Below the pieces are notes generated by a model. That model was not told the DNA's origin. It saw only the letters and a program-made list of their open reading frames with translations, and did not search any database. From Spironucleus salmonicida (taxonomy: Eukaryota; Fornicata; Diplomonadida; Hexamitidae), in NCBI GenBank assembly GCA_000497125.2, contig CM035320.1:256001-320000 (forward strand): a stretch of DNA of 64,000 bases, written 5' to 3'. The first letter of the stretch is position 1, and every line of letters begins with the position of its first letter. The translations under genes were made by a program, and so were the position numbers. Positions 50,345 through 63,755 of this stretch are shown here, in pieces.

Positions 50345-52192
50345 TCACATATCATCCACTTTGACCATATTTTAGCCTATCCAAGTCTCGATGCTCTCGA
50401 CTCCAAAAACTTCTGAAAGCTCTATTTTTTCTTCGCCGTATATTGCCTCAAAAAGATCACCTTTTTTCTGAATTACATTTAGAATTTGATTTTCCACTTC
50501 ACTTCCACCATCGACGAAAACACTTAAAATTTATCTAAATTTACTGCTCACGCGCCTGATCCGACCCTCTGCCTAAACGATTCCAGCCGCCGTCCAGCAA
50601 AGCTGCAGGAAGAAGCAGATACCACAATTCGACAAATCGAATCCCAGATTCGCGCATTCCATTGAGAGTGCGATCTTCTAAATTTCATCGTCTTAGAACT
50701 AGCGAATTAGCGTCTTCCGCTCTTAAATTGAAGTTCTACCATCAATTTTGGGGCATATGCTTTGAAGGGCATCCGCTACTTAAATTGAGCTAAAAAACAC
50801 AACTGATTTGTGATTAAAATTTTTGTAAAAATTCAGAAAAAACGGTAACTTCGGGAGCGTTGACGCAAGTTGAAGGAGAGCTGGACAAGAAGGTGTGGAA
50901 AGTTGATTTGTTTTTGGAATCATTATTTAAAATTTAACTCTTTTTACCGCTGGAATCGGCAGCAAATCATACGATCGGCGGATTGAGAAGATTTTTAGAA
51001 TCTAAGATAGTTCTTTTACGTTTTTATGGGCAATAATTTTTTGGTATTTTTTCGTGTTCTCAGTTATTGCATAACGGTCTTAAAAGGCTTTCATTGTAAC
51101 GTTGAGCCCTAAAATACGTAAAATTGAGTATAGCTCTGTACTATTGTTCAGAGCTGGTGTTGCAGTTAAAATCGCTACATTAGTAATCTAATTGCAAAAA
51201 TTTACTAAAAGTTGAGTGCGTTTTGCGGTAATATCTTTATACTCATGAAATTCGTCAATCAAAAGGCTAGTAAGCTTCAAATTCAGGCCGTCGTTAATAA
51301 TCTTTTGAAACTCAGTAAAAGTGAGTAGTAAAATTACTTTTTGTAATGCTGAGTTATTAAATAACTGTATAAAATTGTTTGTTTTATGTATTTGTGAATA
51401 ATCCATTAATGAGTATTTTTATTATTTTTGAAGAGCGTAGAATGAATTTATTTCAGTTTTCTTTTTGCTCATTTCTACAAAATCGATCCCTAATTATTTT
51501 ATTGTTTTCACCCAATTTTAATGTACTATAAATGGTGCAATTATCAGTATAGGTTTTTAGAAATCTAATAAAAAGATTAAGGACGGTAGTGATTTTCCAA
51601 GTCCAGGAGAATCTAGAAATGCGAATTTTTCAAATTTCCTGGCCTGATCTAGTCCTAATTGTTGATGTGGAAAAAGGGGAAAATCAAAAATCAAAGTTGT
51701 TCTTTGAGGGGACTAATTTTTATTTTAAAATTATTCTATATCCCTAAGAATTAAAGATATAGGTTCCAATTAATACTAAATCTGAAAGAAACCATACTAA
51801 TTCTCTAATGTTGTTTTAAGTTGTAGTTAATTAAATTTTTGAGCGTTTTAAAATTATATTTAGTATTCAAAAATAGAGTTATTACCTTATATTTAGAATC
51901 CTGGCACACGTTAATCTACCAGAGATTAAAAACAAACTGGAAGATAAAAATGTTATGGAAATCCTTCAACCTATGTAAATTATGCGATAATAGTTGTAGA
52001 GAATGTAAATGTAATCTTGTAAAATTGTTTATACTTTTTAATAATAATATCAGGACTCTATATTTATGGAGCAGGCTTAAGTAAAATTCTAATTTTTTAT
52101 CGTTACACTAATGATAATTATGGCTATATATCAGGCTATTATATAGAATGGTATTTCTTTTCTTTGATTCTGATTTTAGTATTATTGTTCAT
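50345..52192 (-). CDS. SNF2-family helicase, SMARCAL1/ZRANB3-like, 615 aa
   Basis: ATG at 52192 (MNNNTKIRIKEKKYHSIQQP), TGA at 50345-50347. Residues about 60-150 look like a HARP-type module (TTIIAQFTQVEGF; VPGFQIQ). Then come SNF2 motifs: FPLFPHQQLGL (Q/motif region), DSPGLGKSLPSL (Walker A), LLIDEFHEYKD (motif II, DEFH instead of DEAH), VAILTATPALNNS (motif III), HKSVVFFSSIQVADAL (motif IV), CANLGFDLSNC (motif V) and QAEGRIRRV (motif VI). The compact form without inserted domains matches SMARCAL1, an annealing helicase that remodels stalled replication forks. The 3' 600 bases are GC-richer than the rest. Confidence 0.85.
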
Positions 52193-52616
52193 TTTTATTT
52201 GTATAACTAACTAAATAGTATAATAATAATATAGTGTTTTAATACTGTAATATAAAAATTAAAAATAATTTATATATGCATTCATATTTAAACTATAATC
52301 TTGTATTGAATAAATAAATGATATGGTAGCTATGCTATGAAACAAGATCCCAATTATAAAAAAAGTCATTTTATTAGGTTTAAAGATAGGGAGGTCTACT
52401 TAGTAAAATTAAGACTTTGATACTTCATTATTCTTAATAGATATTGGTTGTATTATCAATCATTGCAATATATCGAAATTTATAACTGAACATAATGCAT
52501 CTAAGACATTAATTATATATAACTTTCTATATTTAACCTACAATAAATTAATAAAGCAAAAATATTTTTTGCTTAAATTTATGTCTACTTATATAATATT
52601 AATTTAGTATCTTAAA
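52193..52616. other. divergent intergenic region
   Basis: About 420 bases of AT-rich DNA between the helicase and the GC-rich island. Composition changes abruptly within about ten bases of the ATG at 52617. No element recognised. Confidence 0.5.
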
Positions 52617-53063
52617 ATGCTATCAGATGACTGCACGAAGCTGTGCATGAAAACGTGCGTGATCGTGAACGACTAGTCAGTCTGCCCGGGGAACCTTACC
52701 TGGACCACCCTGGTCTACATCATCGCCGGCGGCGTGATGGCAGTGTGTCTTCCGCTCGTTGTGTACAACATCTACTGCTCCATGAAGCACCGTGCTGGCT
52801 ACGTCCGGCTGCAGACCAGCGGGCCCTTCTTCAGGTACGTCACCATGGACGAGATCGAGCGCCTGCGCGGCGAGAACGTGCCTCTGGTGCAGAGCCAGCG
52901 GCCCGCGCCCAGGAGCGCCGCAAGCACGTCCAGCGACCCCGAGGTGCCGCAGGAGACCAGAGCGGTGCAGAAGGAGCCCGTCTCCCTCAAGTCGCTCCAG
53001 AAGCACAAGGCGCCCACGTCCAGGTTCGCGTTCCAGCCCACCTCGCCCGCGAATAATGAGTGA
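52617..53063 (+). CDS. GC-rich member of the C-x3-C-x3-C-x8-C membrane protein family, 148 aa (family member C)
   Basis: ATG at 52617, TGA at 53061-53063. The start MLSDDCTKLCMKTC reaches a fourth Cys after eight residues, then PGNLTWTTLVY and a membrane helix (IIAGGVMAVCLPLVVYNIY), followed by basic MKHRAGYVRLQ and a tail with RYVTMDEIERLRGENV and Ser/Pro/Ala-rich sequence. The Cys spacing equals that of members A and B. Codons are almost all G/C-ending, unlike every neighbour. The TAG at codon 20, inside the x8 loop, must be read as Gln, so the gene obeys the host code despite its composition. Confidence 0.75.
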
Positions 53064-53082
53064 GTTCTGCACTTCACGCCCC

Positions 53083-53437
53083 TCAGCGCAGCCCGAAGTC
53101 GCGCATGAACACGTCCTTGAAGTGCTGGCGCCGGAAGCAGCCGACGAGCTGGAACCACTGCGCGTCGAAGTCCGCCAGGTTCGCGCGGAACAGGTGCACC
53201 AGCGCCAGCATCTGCAGCTGGTCCACGAAGAGCCGCAACAGCAGCACCAGGTCGTAGCAGGTGAGCCGCTCGCGACTGTCCAGGGCCTGGGCGAACTCCA
53301 CGCGCGCCTGGTCGCTGAAGATCTCGTGTGCGAACGCCGCGTACAGGCGGTGCCGCAGAGATAGGTGGGGCTCTTCAATCGGCTCCTGCCGCTCCCCCTC
53401 AGGCTCTGAAGAACGGTATATGCTTGTGACGCGACAT
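53083..53437 (-). CDS. GC-rich hypothetical protein, start uncertain
   Basis: A minus-strand frame ending at TGA 53083-53085 codes a well-formed helical protein (LVLLLRLFVDQLQMLALVHL; FRANLADFDAQWFQLVGCFR). It stays open upstream through EPEGERQEPIEEPHLSL to beyond 53440 but meets no ATG. The only nearby ATG (53435-53437) starts a different frame that stops after 12 codons. A single-base indel between about 53400 and 53437, or a non-AUG start such as GTG 53301, would explain this. The plus-strand frames opposite are Pro/Ala/Arg-rich shadows. Convergent with member C, 19 bases between stops. Confidence 0.5.
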
Positions 53438-53861
53438 TCTTATATTATGCTGTTACAAGTTACGATGAATTTGCATTAATTTATAATATTAGCTCGTTTC
53501 AGAATCTTTATAATATTTAATTTTATTTCCCATATTTATCATAATGATTATTCAGTAAATCAATAATTTTTAAAGAAATCATGGTTATTACAACAATAAT
53601 ATTGAATTTTTAGTAAATATATAAAATTTGAACTCTACGGTTTTGCCTATATAAATTTCAGATAGCATAATATATCTAGATTATATAGTTTCATGTTTTT
53701 TTAATTATTTAAATATAAGTAATAACAATATTATAGAAAATTAATTAATTATTTATAAAAAACAATATCTACAACAATATATTTCAATAGAGAAAAATGT
53801 GAAGTTAAAAGTAAGTTTATAATATAATATATTATATTTATTAAACTTCAGTTTGTTTAAA
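53438..53861. other. intergenic, AT-rich
   Basis: About 420 bases; sequence returns to extreme AT richness right after the GC island. No coding frame or element recognised. Confidence 0.5.
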
Positions 53862-54632
53862 ATGTCGTTCTTCCATTTCACATCATTCAATTCATTCTCA
53901 TTAATACATTTACCAAATGAAGATAATTCTTCATTACTTTCAGATAATATATCTATTTTGAAGGAATGCATTGATCTTTTTTAAGAAATCAAACCATTAC
54001 TTCCAGCTTCTGTTAAGCTTCATAATAACTTAAAATCAACATCAGATATAACTCAACTAATTAATGATCTTAAAGACCTTAATTTAGAGCGCCAACAAAG
54101 AGATACATGGACATCACTTGACCACTAAAATTTTGTCATTGGTTTAGCAAAGTTTGGTACTAAAACTAACCTCATTTTAGACTTTGTTGGAACTAAGACA
54201 CGAAGATAAATTTAATCTCATTTGCAAAAATATGAGATTAAACTTAAACGTACTATCTAAATATCCACTTAATCAAAAATAATTAAGCTCCCAGTAACTT
54301 TTTTGAATACTTTTATACAACAACTAAAAGAATGGAGAATTGAATATGAACTTAATTGCACCCCAGAAACTAGATCAATTCTATTATAAGATTAAATTAA
54401 CGAAGAATATTTTTGTGAATCAACAGTTACGCTCAAAATAAGTTCAACACTATCTGCTCCAATTTAAATATAAATATTATAAACAGCTAAACCTGCAGTT
54501 AAAATGTATATCAAATTATAAGATCTCCAAGATCCTGTTATTTTTACTAGCCATTATGCTTGTGAATAAACTGGTGTTTCTTAAAGGGAACTAGCAATCG
54601 CTTGTTGCTGTTTGTATTTCTAAATAAAGTGA
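53862..54632 (+). CDS. Myb/SANT-like DNA-binding protein (SHAQKY-like), 256 aa
   Basis: ATG at 53862 (MSFFHFTSFNSFSLIHLP), TGA at 54630-54632. Residues about 85-130 read TWTSLDHQNFVIGLAKFG, then VGTKTRRQIQSHLQKYEIKLKR: the W-F-GL-K-G spacing and the T-RT-Q-SH-QKY ending match Myb-like domains of the plant SHAQKYF type. The rest is helical, with a Cys-rich end (IACCCLYFQIK). It is probably a sequence-specific transcription factor. Confidence 0.7.
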
Positions 54633-55103
54633 AAAGTGATATTTGTATATAATAGTTATTTTATAAAAATGTAAAATTCTAAAATTTCGGATGTTACTTT
54701 GATACAGTAAAGCAATATTATTCTAGGAATCTTAGATTAATGTTTTAGTATAATGCCTTAGTAATATATAAACTAATTGACTAATTTTTTAAAAGAAATT
54801 CGACAATTGTATGCACTATCTATTGCTAAAGGTTAAAAACGAGAAAGTTTGATTTAATGGCATTAGAAATTAGTCAATTAATATCCTATTATGTTAAAAG
54901 CTATATAATCTATAGGTAATATAGTTAGTTTATTATGCAACGAGTTTATAAAAATATAGCCTTTGTTAATTTAGTTTATCCCTTAAAAGACTGAAAATGA
55001 TTATACAAGAATGAAGTAAAGTGCATAATTAGGCAAATCTATATTTTTTTCACAAACTAATTTGCAGTAGTCTAAATAAATCTAAAACATAACATAAATA
55101 CCA
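54633..55103. other. intergenic, AT-rich
   Basis: About 470 bases. A 91-codon frame from ATG 54740 to TGA 55015 exists but has weak, AT-driven composition and is not annotated as a gene. Nothing else recognised. Confidence 0.4.
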
Positions 55104-55352
55104 ATGTAAACATAGCCGAGTTAATAAAATATATAATAATCATAATAAACTATTCCTACAATCAGTAATGATAAAGAATTAGCTAAAACAGTAATAAGGT
55201 AACTTGTGGTAGGAAATAAAATGAAGATTAGTGAACTCAAAAATGTATTAAGCGAGTAATAATTGACAGATTAATTTTTTGCTACAACGGGTATTTAGAT
55301 AAGTTAATCAATCAAAAAGGAAGTTGGTAGATTAATTGGTTGTGATATTTGA
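55104..55352 (+). CDS. small Gln-rich protein, 82 aa
   Basis: ATG at 55104 (MQTQPSQQNIQQSQQTIPTI), TGA at 55350-55352. A Gln-rich N-terminal 20 residues, largely TAA/TAG codons, precede a helical basic region (KELAKTVIRQLVVGNKMKIS; ELKNVLSEQQLTDQFF). Composition is clearly coding-like against its flanks. No family recognised; it lies between two Myb-like genes. Confidence 0.5.
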
Positions 55353-55588
55353 ATATAATATAATACTAATTAAATCTGTAACTGTAAACATGTACAACTC
55401 TATGTTTATTTTATTTTAATAGTGTGTGACTACTTCTTGAATATATTTATATAAAGTAAACTTTAAGTTGTCAGAAATATATTATATTATAACTCTCTGG
55501 TAGAATAGATTTTCTAATCAAATTTCTGCATTCATATCTCAATATATTAGTCTGTTTACTATGCAATTATTTAGTAGGTATATGAAGA

Positions 55589-55873
55589 ATGACAGAAGGA
55601 ATTTAAGAACTAATTGAGTTATTAGCAAACAGCCAAATAACTGATTTAAATGTTATTAGTACAGTAAATAGTTCAAATATTATCAATCGAGCATCAAAAT
55701 TGTAATAGAGACCACGGGGGTGGACGGATAAGTAAAAACGAAATATGGTTATTGCAGTTTAAGAATTAGGATATAATTTATAGGAGATTTAAGGCAAATA
55801 CTTCAAAGAGATGACTTTATAACAGCTGAAGAATTAATATTTTTATATGAAGAAAAATAATCTTTTAGATTGA
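55589..55873 (+). CDS. small Myb/SANT-like protein, 94 aa, possibly frameshifted
   Basis: ATG at 55589 (MTEGIQELIELLANSQITDL), TGA at 55871-55873. Residues 40-90 form one Myb-like domain: GWTDKQKRNMVIAVQELGYN, then LQEIQGKYFKEMTLQQLKNQ. From about 55790 a second frame on the same strand is also open and coding-like (ITAEELIFLYEEKQSFRL ... VKEFENTIHKLQ) and reaches TGA at 56152-56154. The gene may therefore once have been longer and have suffered a frameshift, or two reading frames overlap. Confidence 0.55.
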
Positions 55874-56355
55874 TTTAAAATGATAATATTTTTCTCACTT
55901 ATTTAATAAGAATTATTGATATATTTAAATACTACATGTGTTATAAAGTATTACAAAGAGTAAAAGAATTTGAAAATACAATTCATAAATTGTAAAAATA
56001 TTCATTAGAATCAGCAAATTAAACTAACTTAATGAGTATAAAACAACAAGAATAATCTTATAAAAGTTAATATGGGATAACAGCTAGACCTACAAGTTTT
56101 TAAATAAATATACATTACCGTATATTTAAGACAAGTATATTTTAAAAAGTATGATAGAATATATAAAGTATAAATATATTGAACTTGAAAAGTTATTCCA
56201 GCAAATTATATAATTTACATTAATTTGTCAGTTTGAGATGCTCAACTTATTGGTACTATTTATTACTATATATAATTTTAAATTGCATATATTTAATCAT
56301 TTTTATTATAAATTACTTAGATTATATATTATATTTAAGATATATTAATCATAAA
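55874..56355. other. coding-like second frame, then AT-rich spacer
   Basis: To 56154 this interval holds the helical, coding-like continuation described for the small Myb-like gene, without a start codon of its own until an internal Met at about 55934. After 56154 the sequence is AT-rich with no further signal. Confidence 0.4.
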
Positions 56356-56730
56356 ATGAGAAGCAAACTGAAATTTGGATCTTCTCTTGGATTAGCATTA
56401 TAGAGCATATAACCATTTTCTGCACATTAATCAGCAAGAGTATTAACTGAAACATAGAAATTGTAGAATGTTCAAGTGGAATCAATATAAACTGAATAAT
56501 TATTGATACCGACCTTTAATGACAGTTATAGTATCTCTTCTCAATTATTTCTTGATGAAGATAAACTATAAATCTGTAGAATATATTAATTCAAGGATAA
56601 AGTTAAAGATGTAAACAAAGAACTACGAAAAAATCTTAAAAAATTATAATACATTACTTCAATATACAAAAAAGAATAAATATAGTTAAATAAAATGTTA
56701 ATTGAATCAATGTAAATATTAAAAAAGTGA
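56356..56730 (+). CDS. hypothetical coiled-coil protein, 124 aa
   Basis: ATG at 56356 (MRSKLKFGSSLGLALQSIQP), TGA at 56728-56730. A Ser/Gln-rich N-terminus is followed by a short Lys-rich coiled coil (FKDKVKDVNKELRKNLKKLQ). No known motif. Many Gln codons are TAA/TAG. Confidence 0.55.
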
Positions 56731-57171
56731 TATAGTATTTTATAGTTATGAGATATCAAATGTTTTTCATAATAATAGATTTTAACAATTATTAAACAAA
56801 ACTTTGAAAATTTACTAGAATACATAGTACGCTAAATTTAAAAGATAACCAAAATTATTAATTTTGTTGTAATTTTTACTATATAAATATCATGGTACTG
56901 CTATTTTTAGGTCAAAACGTCAATTTTTGTTTTTAATTGAAATCTATCGTTAAAAATTAAATCTTACTAAACCATATAGTTTAAATTTATTATTTTATAA
57001 AATAAAAATCAGTTTAATTTTACTTGATAATATTGATTCAGTGAGTAACGTTAAGTTTACATTTTTGAAATAAGTATATGTTAATGAAAACACAATCTTT
57101 TTCAGACTTACTGTATAAAAATTTATAAAATATTATTATATATGAACAAATAGGAATTTGAGAAGATATCA
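56731..57171. other. convergent intergenic region, AT-rich
   Basis: About 440 bases between the 3' ends of a plus- and a minus-strand gene. It is unusual here only because other convergent pairs have nearly no spacer. No element recognised. Confidence 0.45.
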
Positions 57172-57939
57172 TCACTCATTTTCAATTTTTTCAATTAGCT
57201 CGAAAACAGCTTGTTTCTCTTCTTTTGAAGTCGAAAATTTTTCATACTCAACAACTTGAATAGCCAACTCCTTTGCAGTTTAACCATCTTCATCAACCTA
57301 CTTTACCAAACTCTTAATTCTTAAAGCAGTAGTTTCTATCATTTCTTTGCTTAGTTCAAGGTTTTCAAACTTGTCAGGGTTAGAAAATATGTTGTAAATC
57401 TACTCCATATACTTCTACCTTCCGAAATATCCACAGTTACTTAATACATTCATTCCATCTGCAGACTATACTATTATTTCCTTTGGGAAAATTTGACTAT
57501 CAAACACCCAGTTAAAACCGACTTCAGAGTTGACTGATATGGCAAAAAGAGAAGCATTTTAACCTATTGTATTAGTAGAGTTAATAAGTGCTTATTTATC
57601 TTAAATAAACTACAATATTTCAGGTTATTCTCTAGCAATAGCAATGAACGTGACCGAAGAATCAGATGCAAGCACGTATTTTAAATTAACATTTTTACAG
57701 TGGATAACAGTTTACTCAATTATATTTAAATTTATTTCGTGTTCAAACAGAAATTTAAACACCTCTAGTTAACCATAATATGCAGCGTACATTAATCCTG
57801 TGAAATTAGGAAATACGCCATCTGCAGCTTATCTAGGATCTCTCCTTTTAATATTTTTAACATGAGATTTAATAAATTCAATTTCACCCTGCGCACATTT
57901 CTAAAACCATGAATTATCTTGACGGCAAATTGCGAACAT
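57172..57939 (-). CDS. ankyrin-repeat protein, 255 aa
   Basis: ATG at 57939 (MFAICRQDNSWFQKCAQGEI), TGA at 57172-57174. Ankyrin-type repeats are visible: FTGLMYAAYYGQLEVFKFLF, followed by weaker copies (QNASLFAISVNSEVGFNWVF; DGMNVLSNCGYFGRQKYMEQ) and DEDGQTAKELAIQVVE near the end. Ankyrin stacks mediate protein binding; such proteins are abundant in diplomonads. No kinase or other domain is attached. Confidence 0.75.
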
Positions 57940-58097
57940 TATAAGATGTAATAATAATTATATATTATATATCAATAAAATCATATGAAAAGTATGCGAT
58001 TTATTGGGCTAATAATATATAATATTGTTAATTTATATTAAGTTATTTCATTTTATTAATCTCAAAATAAAAATCAATAAAATAATACTAATATAAG

Positions 58098-58490
58098 TCA
58101 ATCAAAGTTTAAAATACTATAAGAATGAACTAACATAGCATCCAACTTAGTTTCTGATTTTTAATGGTAGATCTAAAGGATATTTAACTGTACTTAAAAA
58201 TTTTTTAGCATTGTTATTTTTCTGCTTATTTTTTATGTGCATACTTCCAGGTTACATTGTTTAAGTGTAAACTCATCTGCAAAACTCTCATATGATATGT
58301 TATACCTTTCAGTAAAATTTGCTAAGTTGAGGTTATCGTGATTAATAGATTCAATTGCTATTTTTATTTTTTGAAGTCTTATATGAAGCGATGTCACTAA
58401 AATGTTTTACAATGCCGGTATTTTTAGGACAGTTACGGGAAGGTTGAAATTAATAATCTATGCATTTTTAATTTACAAGCTTATGAACAT
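58098..58490 (-). CDS. hypothetical protein, 130 aa
   Basis: ATG at 58490 (MFISLQIKNAQIINFNLPVT), TGA at 58098-58100. The middle is helical (IRLQKIKIAIESINHDNLNL, ANFTERYNISYESFADEF) and somewhat like a Myb/SANT or HTH bundle, but the tryptophan signature is missing. AT-rich third positions make the call uncertain. Confidence 0.45.
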
Positions 58491-59116
58491 TATGATAATA
58501 ATAAATTTATTAAAAACTGATTTTAATAAACCGTAGAATTTTTATTTATCTATCCTAAAATATATTCATATATACTCAAATTTTAAAATTAGAAACACTA
58601 TTAGTATCAACTGAGTACAGCAGAATATTTTAATATTTAATTAAAAATATAGTATATAGTATTTGGTATTTAACGACCAATATCATAAAAACATATTATT
58701 GTATTCAAATAACTGAAAGAAAATTGTTATTAAACTCTCGATATCAAATCAAAGTTAATATTGATTATTATACTAATTTGAATAACAATATTACATATTT
58801 TTATCAAAATGTTATTAATGAAGATTATTTTAATCGACAATGTTCATTTCACATACAATATGTTAATTTCTACAAAATAAAATAACAAGCATAAAGAAGC
58901 TTATAATAGGTGACCATATAATATTAATAGTTGTAGAACTTAACTTGAAGTTCTTAAAAGGATAATGTTAGTAAGTATTTAATTTACTCATATACTGAAT
59001 GTATTTATTGGAAACTAAACTAGTGAAAGCAATTCTTTAATTAATGGAAGTTAGTCAATTGATATTAAAGTTTTATTTAATATTTATATTTTAATATAAG
59101 TATATTTATACTTGCA
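58491..59116. other. divergent intergenic region
   Basis: About 625 bases, very AT-rich, between two divergent genes; no frame with coding-like composition and no recognisable element. Confidence 0.5.
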
Positions 59117-60460
59117 ATGGAAATTTAATGTAAGGATCCAAGAAAACATTATTTAACAATCATTCGTAGCTGCCAACTTACTACCTCCTAAATTGAGTTA
59201 CTTTTACAGATTATAAACAAACCAAATTATTAAGATTTAATTATTAGTTTCGTCCTAAATTATATTACACAACGCGGTGATAAAAATTTAATTATTCACA
59301 CTTATTTTTTTCTAAAATTTACTAATACTCAAGTATAGATCTTGGCGAGACTTATTTCTTACTTTCCTTTAGTATTTACTGGAGAAATACTAGCAACTCT
59401 TTATTAAGATTCTGGTTATTATGCAGATAAATAAAAATAAACTAGTTTCAGTCATCATTTATTATTATAAGCTAGTAATTATTAAAGATAATGCTTACTA
59501 TCATAATCTTTTTAACCTGATAAGTACTGGATGAAATTTATTTCTACATTAAAATAGTTTAAATAAGTTCAAAAAATAAATAAAAAGAAGCCTAATAATT
59601 AGCTAGATATAGATTAAACATAATTTAAGTAGCAATAACTACCTTACCATGTTGTATAATTAGAATAGTTAAAACTGGATGCAATCCTTTGCTAACTGTG
59701 TTATGATGTTTATTATTAAAAAGATTTAAACCAAAATGTTATCATGAAGAATTTTCTAGAAAAAGCATATAAACCTAGATTTTAAGCATTTATACAATAA
59801 AAAATAATGTACGTATGCATTAGTGGTACTTGGCATCTAGCAGACACTGTTGCAGATGCAGATTCATAGCCTGTATAAATGATATTAAACGATTAAAAGG
59901 TTTATGTGCATCAAGGATTTTTATAGGTATCATAATTTATTCATGACTAATTAATGATATTAACACCATATTTAATTGCCAATAAACATATTGATGAGGT
60001 TATATTTACTGGTCATTCATAAGGTGCAGCTGCGTCATTTATACTTCAGTAAATGTTTATAATGAGGTTTCCTTAGTTAAAAACATAGTGTATTGGATTT
60101 GGTACTCCACCATTTGTTAGTAAAGGATTTATTTTGAATAGCACTCAGCCAAATCGAACGTATATTAACAATAATGATTGCATATCTAGGGCTGGAATTC
60201 TTTATCAATATATTAATGAAATTAGGAAAGCATATCCTGGTTTTTAGACAGAATAATATTCTGAATTTGTTGAAGAAAATTATGGATACGATGATGATTT
60301 TTATACTCCAGGTGATATTTATTGGCTGAAAGACAACAATATTGTCCCAATAACTAGATATGGGGTTTTTATTTAAGTTGACTCGTTTTTGAATTTTAAA
60401 GACCATCGATTAGAATATTATATTGAAAATATTAAAAAGTAAATATCAAACATCAAATGA
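59117..60460 (+). CDS. class-3 lipase (alpha/beta hydrolase) with long N-terminal extension, 447 aa
   Basis: ATG at 59117 (MEIQCKDPRKHYLTIIRSCQ), TGA at 60458-60460. Residues 235-447 form a lipase_3 domain: KIMYVCISGTWHLADTVAD (oxyanion side), VYVHQGFLQVSQF, the nucleophile elbow VIFTGHSQGAAASF, QCIGFGTPPFVS, NNDCISR (near the catalytic Asp) and a C-terminal DHRLEYYIENI carrying the probable catalytic His. It should hydrolyse acylglycerols or phospholipids. The first 230 residues are helical with no signal peptide, so a cytosolic enzyme is likely. Confidence 0.82.
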
Positions 60461-60507
60461 GTGTATAATATAAATTATATCAAAAGTTCATATAATAATA
60501 TTACTCC

Positions 60508-62892
<2,385 letters not shown>

Positions 62893-63074
62893 TTTTACAT
62901 AATTAGTAAGGCCTTCACGATATAATATGTTAATATAAATAGTGAGACTGTAAAAAATTAAGTACATATTAAATAATAATTATAGGATAATTTGTTAGGT
63001 CCAAGTATGGGTAAAATAAAAATTATGTTATTATATATTTAATATTATATGATATAAACTTTCCTATTCTGGGA

Positions 63075-63643
63075 ATGTTGGCTTTCGATTCATTATCTCC
63101 ACCTGTTTATTCTGAAGATTCTCTACTAAGCATAACTGATATGGAACCTATAGATGTATCAGGACTCTTCTAACAACAAGTGTAGATATAATTGACAAAG
63201 CTAACATAACTGAGATACAAATAACCAAAAAAAGATTTAATTTCTACAGCCAATCCTCATTTCTATAAAATGATGGAATCCCATTCTGCAATATATTCTG
63301 CGTTTTATTTTTTAACTAGAAAAGGTCTTTGTTTTGTTCCTAAATAGATTTTAGACTAACTCTCAATCTAAACAACCAAAACTAATATTCTTTAAGTTTA
63401 AGAATAACGTATTTTAATTTATATTAATGATAGAAAGGAGGCTGAGAGGAAGCTTATTATTAGAGAGATCTTATAAGAACCTAATTTAAGCACCAGCTGG
63501 GTGGAAAGACTTTAAAAAATGATCAAGTGAGTTTATTAATTTTGCTAGCTAAGTTTCAAATTACTAAAGTTGTAACTCCATTTAGTGAAGCTAATGGTAA
63601 TGATTCTTAGATAAGATTAACTGCATCACACTAAAGGGAGTGA
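63075..63643 (+). CDS. hypothetical protein, apparently frameshifted at an A-run
   Basis: ATG at 63075 (MLAFDSLSPPVYSEDSLLSI) opens a frame that stops at TGA 63528-63530 after 151 residues. Just before, at a six-A run (about 63514-63520), another frame on the same strand becomes coding-like (NDQVSLLILLAKFQITKVVT) and ends at TGA 63641-63643. One additional A would join both parts into about 189 residues. The body is mixed helical with no known motif. Either the run length is wrong here or the gene has a real lesion. Confidence 0.5.
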
Positions 63644-63755
63644 AAATATAATATTATAATTTTAATATAATATTGATATTATTATTAAATTAAATAAATT
63701 ATATTGGTTTAATATTAGACTAATAATATTATAAACTTTATAATAAATAAATGCA

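Noticed and set aside
52643-53378. Several overlapping open frames on both strands in the GC-rich island
   Set aside because: GC-rich DNA has few stops in any frame. Only the frame starting at 52617 (with the family Cys motif) and the minus frame ending at 53083 have balanced composition; the others are Pro/Arg/Ala/Ser-rich complements.
52617-53440. GC island as bacterial or vector contamination
   Set aside because: The first gene shares the exact Cys spacing of two AT-rich neighbours and needs TAG as Gln, so it belongs to this genome or to a close relative with the same code.
54740-55015. 91-codon plus-strand frame in an intergenic stretch
   Set aside because: Composition is that of AT-rich noncoding DNA (Ile/Tyr/Leu/Lys), with no domain and a length expected by chance when only TGA terminates.
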